Source of the DNA: an uncultured bacterium
GTDB taxonomy: Bacteria > Patescibacteriota > Minisyncoccia > Phycocordibacterales > PALSA-1337
Assembly: GCA_903876465.1 (NCBI GenBank)
Contig: CAIRAF010000102.1
Span: 1-9,879, forward strand
Reading direction: 5' to 3'
DNA length: 9,879 nt
Made by a program: the position numbers and the translations under genes. Below are positions 6,283 to 9,879 of this stretch, piece by piece; positions within the stretch are counted from its first letter, which is position 1, and each line of letters opens with the position of its first letter. Below the pieces are notes generated by a model. The model made no database searches. It worked only from the letters and a program-made list of their open reading frames with translations, and had not been told where the DNA came from.

Positions 6283-7367
6283 TATTTTCCTTTGTTTGAA
6301 CCACCACCTCGTGGGTTAACGATGACGTGGAGATCTCTCGCCCCACCGGAAACCTTAAGCTCATCGAAGTTGTAGTTTTTATCGGCTTCTGCCAGTAACG
6401 TATTTGTTTTCACCCGTTCATGGGCGACGTCCGTAGTTATTGGTTCGTCGTCGTGTTTATTAGACATTGCGATTTCGGCGTCAGCTGCTTTGTGGAAGGC
6501 AGCCATTGTCTTCAGCCTAGCCTTCCCGTTCAGGACAGCGATTTTGATGCCGTTTTGAGCTTCCTGGATTTTGAGAGGAGTGACGACCTCGAGACAAATG
6601 TCGATGATTCTCGCACCGCAGACACTTTCAGGAAGGATTTGCCTGAGGTGTGCATGAAGTGGGTCTGATACAATCTTGCCACTTTTGTTCATTTGACTGA
6701 TCGTCGCCCTCTTCGCGAATTCACCGAACTTCGTTTTGACTTGAAGCTCGATGACCTTCTGAATCTGGTCCCACTTACCATTACCGTATTTGACCCAGAT
6801 CGAGGGATGTCTCATTGATACTTCACACGAAAAGGAAAGTTCTCCAGTTGTGTTTACGCCGTCCCTCGATTCGAGTTTGACAGGGATTTTTATGGTCGTT
6901 GGCGTTGCATTGACCACTATCGTTTCAATCCGTAGGTAGGGTGCCAAGAAGACATCCTTGTCGACGACCATGTCACAGCCTCGCCATTTCAGAACTCGGC
7001 CAAACCATTTGATTACGCCGATTTCTGTCACACCTGCTTCGTTCACACCATGCTCCTTGCGTCCAAACCACATCATGGCAAATGCAAACCCTAACGGGAG
7101 AGCTGCCCAAAATGATCCGATTAACGCGATGAATGGAGTGATAATGAAGAATCCGATGATTATCAACATGATAGTTCCGGTAACAGGGTTACCGAAAATA
7201 CCATATGACGGTCCTGTCGTGACAGCCGGTTGATTTCCGGCTCCACGATTTCCAAACATCTTTCCAAACAGTTTTTTCAACTGAAGGAAAGGAATTGCAA
7301 TTAAGTTCAATAAGTTCACAATGTTCCTTTGTTCTACTTCCTTTTGAAGGGAAGTTTGGTTAACCAT
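6282..7367 (-). CDS. SPFH/band 7-like membrane protein
   Basis: This 361-residue protein has an amphipathic N-terminal stretch (about 15-40) and two adjacent membrane helices (about 62-82 and 84-101), forming a hairpin. Residues 105-275 look like an SPFH/band 7 (stomatin/prohibitin-like) domain: GVTEIGVIKWFGRVLKW (112-128), TTIKIPVKLESRDGVNTTG (157-175), then an alternating strand-helix pattern ending in VVTPLKIQEAQ (261-271), where SPFH proteins typically have their last strand and EAQ-type helix start. The remaining tail is helical and then Gly/Arg-rich. SPFH proteins form membrane-bound rings or scaffolds that organise membrane domains and protect proteases; by analogy this one may do so with the small protein encoded immediately downstream. 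It has a strong promoter (7426-7454), a hairpin-rich leader and a purine-rich AAGAGA before the ATG. The SPFH call is moderate because similarity is by pattern. Confidence 0.62.
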   Translation of the reverse strand: MVNQTSLQKEVEQRNIVNLLNLIAIPFLQLKKLFGKMFGNRGAGNQPAVTTGPSYGIFGNPVTGTIMLIIIGFFIITPFIALIGSFWAALPLGFAFAMMWFGRKEHGVNEAGVTEIGVIKWFGRVLKWRGCDMVVDKDVFLAPYLRIETIVVNATPTTIKIPVKLESRDGVNTTGELSFSCEVSMRHPSIWVKYGNGKWDQIQKVIELQVKTKFGEFAKRATISQMNKSGKIVSDPLHAHLRQILPESVCGARIIDICLEVVTPLKIQEAQNGIKIAVLNGKARLKTMAAFHKAADAEIAMSNKHDDEPITTDVAHERVKTNTLLAEADKNYNFDELKVSGGARDLHVIVNPRGGGSNKGK

Positions 7368-7370
7368 ATT

Positions 7371-7408
7371 CTCTTTTCAGAGAGCAGTATTGGCCACTCA
7401 GCCAATAC
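7371..7408 (-). promoter_or_regulatory. Leader hairpins upstream of the SPFH-like gene
   Basis: In the leader between the predicted start (about 7419) and the ATG at 7367, a perfect inverted repeat GTATTGGC-N6-GCCAATAC (7387-7408) can form an 8-bp stem. A second small stem, CTCT-N6-AGAG (7371-7384), includes the purine-rich ribosome-binding region. Together they could limit translation or protect the message. The larger repeat could instead be a repressor operator just downstream of the start. Confidence 0.5.
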
Positions 7409-7425
7409 CTTACTACTTAGTGTCT

Positions 7426-7454
7426 ATATTAGCATACAAAATGGTAAAAGTCAA
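7426..7454 (-). promoter_or_regulatory. Promoter of the SPFH-like operon
   Basis: On the - strand, TTGACT (7454-7449) and TAATAT (7431-7426) are 17 bases apart, and TGC directly before the -10 box makes it an extended -10. The start should be near 7419. The bases CTTGACTTTT are shared with the promoter at 9084-9112. Confidence 0.75.
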
Positions 7455-7510
7455 GGGCTGATATTGTGCTTAAAAAAGGCCCCGTTACTAGCTAAAATGG
7501 AAAATTATAT

Positions 7511-7544
7511 AAAAAGAGAGGCCTACAGTATTGCACTGTAGGCC
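7511..7544 (-). terminator. Rho-independent terminator of the four-part membrane protein gene
   Basis: On the - strand, GGCCTACAG-N7-CTGTAGGCC (7544-7520) forms a perfect 9-bp stem, followed by TCTCTTTTTATAT. It lies 30 bases after the stop of the gene at 7574-8959. Confidence 0.9.
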
Positions 7545-7573
7545 CCATTGTAAAGAACAAGTTAATTCGTCAA

Positions 7574-8959
7574 TTAGTGGTACGGCACGAATATCCGGTT
7601 AGGAATACCGGGTGACGTACAATACCTCTGTTGAGACTGATAACCCCAATTGTTACCTCGACGACAATTGTTTCCCCAGGTGTTACCGGGAATCGAATAG
7701 ACCTGGTAGTAACTGGTGTCCACGAAGACTGGTCGAGAATTGACCGTAGCCACAACCTGTTGTTGGGGCTGATCAACTTCGCCGATGTAGTGATCATCGT
7801 CACTTGAGTTTGCTGAGTCATTAATCACACTTGGCTCGGTATGGGTTTCCGGTTGGGTTGGTGCCGGAGCCGGGAGCCAGATGTTGGTGATAGTCATCGC
7901 AGGCGCTTCCTCGGTGATGTTGTATATCTTTTGACCGATGAAACTACCGCGATCAAGGTTGTTATTCCCGCTCACAGTGATAGTGGCAGGACCTGAACCG
8001 ACTGCTGTGGGTATGTCATGGTGGCGGAATAAATACAATCCGCCGAGAACCAAGAGTCCCAAGATAAGCAACAGCAGTATCCATCCCATAAACGCTTGGC
8101 GCGCGGTGTATTGGGGTGTAGAACGTGTCTGGTTTCCCAAAGCCGTCGTGGCATCGTTCAGACGATTCCCTAAAGCATCGAGTGCTTTGGTCTGCTGATC
8201 AAACAAGTTGCGCATATCGTTGGCCGTAGCCATGGTGCCAAGATTGCTTGAGACCTGCTGCCAGGATTCTCCCAGTGTTTCAAGAGCCTTGCGGACCCTG
8301 GGGAGTTCCTCTGAGATAGAAGCAACAATCGCTTCGTCTTCTGCAGATACGGTCAGTTTTTCGTTCAGCGTGGCGATTTGAGCGGTAAGTGCCAACATTT
8401 CGGTCACTTGCTTTTCGGTAGCCGCCGGCTTGGCAGTCTTTGCCTTTGCCGACTTTTTCACTGGAGCTTCCACAGGCGAATTTGCTGGCGGAGTGGCTGC
8501 AGTTTTCGCTGGCTTCGGCGAAGTTTTCGCCGCAGGGGGAGTTGCGCTTGTTGCAGGCTTTTGCGAGGTTTTCGCTGGAGCCGGCAAAGTTGATTTGATC
8601 TCAGCAAGTTGTTCGGGCGTGATATCAAATGAATAGACAACAGGGTCGCTGTCCTTGGTATTGGCAGGGTCGTTGCTTAGTGTGATGATAGCAAAGAAAA
8701 ATGAGTCACCATTCAATGCCTGCTCCAAGTCGCCGTTGAAGTCCTCAAAACCGAGGACCTTTGTTTCGTTCACGCCCAAGCTGACAGTAGCTGTCAGCCG
8801 GTCTTTAATTTTCGACGTATCCTGGTTTACGATGCAACAATCAAATTTTGCTGGCGTAAGAATTCCCGTGAATGAGAATTTCCATTTGTTCGTGTCGAAC
8901 AGGATACTTTCGTAACTAATGCGGTCCATCATTGACTTTGTCGTAGCGGGCTGTGTCAT
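7574..8959 (-). CDS. Unknown multi-part membrane protein: cytosolic domain, Ala/Pro/Lys linker, helical rod, one TM helix, external tail
   Basis: I do not recognise this 461-residue protein as a family. From the N-terminus: a globular domain (about 10-120) with CC at 41-42; a lysine-, alanine- and proline-rich linker (125-181) holding two copies of an AKTSxKPA...ATPPA repeat; a long helical, probably coiled-coil region (183-276); one membrane helix (about 291-311); and an outer part (312-461) with an acidic Asp/Ser stretch (380-395) and an Asn/Gly/Trp/Tyr-rich tail with Cys432 and Cys447. Following the positive-inside rule, RQAF before the helix suggests the N-terminus is cytoplasmic. The linker resembles histone H1-like or PASTA-linker tails and may bind nucleic acid or simply span distance. 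It is monocistronic, with its own promoter and terminator. A signal-relay or cell-envelope tethering role would fit, but this is a guess from architecture. Confidence 0.75.
   Translation of the reverse strand: MTQPATTKSMMDRISYESILFDTNKWKFSFTGILTPAKFDCCIVNQDTSKIKDRLTATVSLGVNETKVLGFEDFNGDLEQALNGDSFFFAIITLSNDPANTKDSDPVVYSFDITPEQLAEIKSTLPAPAKTSQKPATSATPPAAKTSPKPAKTAATPPANSPVEAPVKKSAKAKTAKPAATEKQVTEMLALTAQIATLNEKLTVSAEDEAIVASISEELPRVRKALETLGESWQQVSSNLGTMATANDMRNLFDQQTKALDALGNRLNDATTALGNQTRSTPQYTARQAFMGWILLLLILGLLVLGGLYLFRHHDIPTAVGSGPATITVSGNNNLDRGSFIGQKIYNITEEAPAMTITNIWLPAPAPTQPETHTEPSVINDSANSSDDDHYIGEVDQPQQQVVATVNSRPVFVDTSYYQVYSIPGNTWGNNCRRGNNWGYQSQQRYCTSPGIPNRIFVPYH
8483..8575 (-). repeat. Imperfect tandem repeat in the Ala/Pro/Lys linker
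   Basis: Two adjacent copies encode AKTSQKPATSATPPA (residues 129-143) and AKTSPKPAKTAATPPA (144-159). At DNA level, 8511-8532 and 8556-8577 agree at about 18 of 22 positions with a 45-base offset. The linker probably grew by duplication. Confidence 0.75.
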
Positions 8960-9077
8960 AGCGTTTGCTTTCTTTGAGTTTTGCGAACTAGTCGCTTAAC
9001 TCGGGTTTATTGTTGTCAAAGTGCCTGAAATCGTTAGATTTCCGAACACCTTGGTTTAGCTGCAAGGTTTACTGCTA
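8960..9077 (-). promoter_or_regulatory. Long structured 5' leader of the four-part membrane protein gene
   Basis: About 118 bases separate the predicted start (near 9077) from the ATG at 8959. Two hairpins can form near its 5' end: ACCTTG-N9-CAAGGT (9048-9068) and GAAATC-N4-GATTTC (9027-9042). No known riboswitch class is recognisable. The ribosome-binding region is A-rich (AAAGAAAG) rather than a clear Shine-Dalgarno. Confidence 0.4.
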
Positions 9078-9083
9078 TATATA

Positions 9084-9112
9084 TGTATACTACAAATAGT
9101 GACAAAAGTCAA
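9084..9112 (-). promoter_or_regulatory. Promoter of the four-part membrane protein gene
   Basis: On the - strand, TTGACT (9112-9107) and TATACA (9089-9084) are 17 bases apart, followed by an alternating TA tract. The start should be near 9077. Confidence 0.65.
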
Positions 9113-9147
9113 GTGCCAGCATATGGCCTATTCAAATAAAAAAAGAT

Positions 9148-9179
9148 AAAAAATCACCCAGCCGCGTTATACGGCTGGG
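9148..9179 (-). terminator. Rho-independent terminator of the 9194-9715 gene
   Basis: On the - strand, CCCAGCCG-N7-CGGCTGGG (9179-9157) forms a G/C-rich 8-bp stem, followed by TGATTTTTTATC. It begins 15 bases after the stop of the gene above it. Confidence 0.92.
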
Positions 9180-9193
9180 GAGGTGAATAAAGA

Positions 9194-9715
9194 CTATTTT
9201 GGGGCATGATTTGAGGCTTCGAGAGCCACTGCATCGGCGTGCGACTGTATCGCTGTAGTTGCAGATAAAGCAATCTTTTCAATCTCTGACTTTGTTTCAG
9301 TCTGTGAATGGACATAGACGCATACCACTCCAGATTTTTGAAATCTCTCCTTGAGACGAGAATTCTTTAAATGATGATATCCTGACCACATCCAAGCGAT
9401 CACAGGAATTATCTGATCACGAGCGGCAAAAATCAGACTGAGTCCATTTCCATTACCTGCGATTTTGACTAGCACCGCCACAGGTCGTGTATCCAGATTT
9501 TTGAAACTAGCGAGGGTAATTCCATCACCGTCAATAATCTTGGGATCAGTGATGATCTTCGGATTAGTGACGGTTTGAATGGTGACGTTTTCCGGAAGTC
9601 CCTGGATCTTGAATTCGTTTAAAATTCCATTTTCAATCCGGGGGTTTGGTTGCGTGTCGCCGGTGTAGAGTAGAACGATTTGTCCGTCTTGCTTAACTTT
9701 TTTTTCCTTGCTCAT
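9194..9715 (-). CDS. Unknown soluble protein
   Basis: I do not recognise this protein. It has 173 residues from the ATG at 9715; a TTG two codons upstream at 9721 is possible but less likely. The start is basic (MSKEKKVK). There is no signal peptide or membrane helix, so it should be cytoplasmic. Hydrophobic strands QIVLLYTG (12-19), VAVLVKIAG (79-87) and VVCVYVHSQ (130-138) alternate with polar stretches and suggest an alpha/beta fold, ending in a long helix (about 141-168). A short internal duplication, NPKIITDPKIIDGDG (51-65), may form repeated turns. There is no recognisable catalytic motif. It is monocistronic: a good promoter lies at 9777-9805 and a strong terminator at 9148-9179. Only position links it to the other - strand genes. 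It is the first protein gene after the tRNA. Confidence 0.7.
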   Translation of the reverse strand: MSKEKKVKQDGQIVLLYTGDTQPNPRIENGILNEFKIQGLPENVTIQTVTNPKIITDPKIIDGDGITLASFKNLDTRPVAVLVKIAGNGNGLSLIFAARDQIIPVIAWMWSGYHHLKNSRLKERFQKSGVVCVYVHSQTETKSEIEKIALSATTAIQSHADAVALEASNHAPK

Positions 9716-9776
9716 TTGCAATTAATCTATATTGGTTTGTGTTTGGGGTGGGGAACTGTGAAGCTGTTCAGAACAT

Positions 9777-9805
9777 AAAATAACACGTTTAGAGTGTTAG
9801 GTCAA
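9777..9805 (-). promoter_or_regulatory. Promoter of the 9194-9715 gene
   Basis: On the - strand, TTGACC (9805-9800) and TATTTT (9782-9777) are 17 bases apart. The start should be near 9770, giving a leader of about 55 bases. No Shine-Dalgarno is evident before the ATG at 9715. Confidence 0.6.
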
Positions 9806-9855
9806 ATTATATTATGTTGTGCCGGGGTAGTCGAAATCCGACAGATAAGTTATTG

Positions 9856-9879
9856 TGCGCGGGAGAGGACTCGAACCTC
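9856..9879 (-). tRNA. 3' end of a tRNA gene, cut by the window edge
   Basis: On the - strand the window opens with GAGG, the T-loop TTCGAGT (9875-9869), the T-stem partner CCTCT (9868-9864), the acceptor 3' strand CCCGCGC (9863-9857) and discriminator A (9856). The next bases are CAA, so CCA is not encoded and must be added after transcription. The implied 5' acceptor strand is GCGCGGG. The anticodon lies outside the window, so the amino acid cannot be named; the A discriminator argues against histidine. Confidence 0.85.

Noticed and set aside
7329..7541. 70-residue open frame on the + strand between two - strand genes
   Set aside because: It runs through the promoter, leader hairpins and terminator of the - strand genes, has no ribosome-binding site and gives no family-like sequence.
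8378..8636. Arg- and Ala-rich open frames on the + strand
   Set aside because: They are antisense shadows of the Ala/Pro/Lys linker of the - strand gene, whose composition removes stops in other frames.
5833..9721. Defence, toxin-antitoxin or phage system in the - strand block
   Set aside because: No nuclease, kinase, helicase, integrase or capsid motif is visible, and the gene sizes and gaps do not fit a typical toxin-antitoxin pair.
9821..9847. Possible second tRNA near TCGAAATCC
   Set aside because: The T-loop-like bases are not flanked by pairing stems, and no acceptor or anticodon arm can be drawn.

Overview
The window looks like a piece of a Patescibacteria (CPR) chromosome, most likely of the Parcubacteria/Paceibacteria type. 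The main evidence is a tandem run of small two-helix, signal-peptide-bearing proteins of the type IV secretion pilin-like (VirB2/TrbC-like, T4SS_pilin) kind, a FSDP...VDLGAGSGFYT class I methyltransferase of a type common in that group, and A/T-rich leaders with few Shine-Dalgarno motifs. This placement is from recognition, not from a search.

Left half (1-5763, + strand, A/T-rich): a protein with a GyrA C-terminal beta-pinwheel but no gyrase catalytic domain (82-1356); a strong promoter whose predicted start lies at the ATG of the methyltransferase (1413-1928, probably leaderless); then a tightly packed run of a membrane-anchored family 1 solute-binding protein (1948-3252) and pilin-like proteins 1 to 3 (3257-5004, gaps of 4 to 19 bases). 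A second promoter with an almost identical -10 region (5023-5052) drives pilin-like proteins 4 and 5 (5096-5763). A hairpin terminator flanked by A and T tracts (5786-5818) closes this block and also serves the convergent genes on its right.

Right half (5820-9879, - strand, visibly richer in G+C): three separate transcription units, each with a recognisable sigma70-type promoter and a hairpin terminator. In order of transcription they are an unknown soluble protein (9715-9194); an unknown four-part protein with a cytosolic domain, Ala/Pro/Lys linker, helical region, one membrane helix and an external tail (8959-7574); and a two-gene unit of an SPFH/band 7-like membrane protein plus a small single-pass protein joined by a TAATG overlap (7367-5833). 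At the right edge lies the 3' part of a tRNA gene on the same strand.

The left block reads as a cell-surface assembly locus: a substrate-binding receptor plus several pilin-like subunits that may form or decorate an envelope-spanning structure. The right block has a membrane theme, no recognisable enzymes, different base composition and a tRNA flank, which makes it a candidate acquired module. No integrase, transposase, CRISPR array or restriction gene is visible. No stretch longer than about 240 bases lacks a gene.
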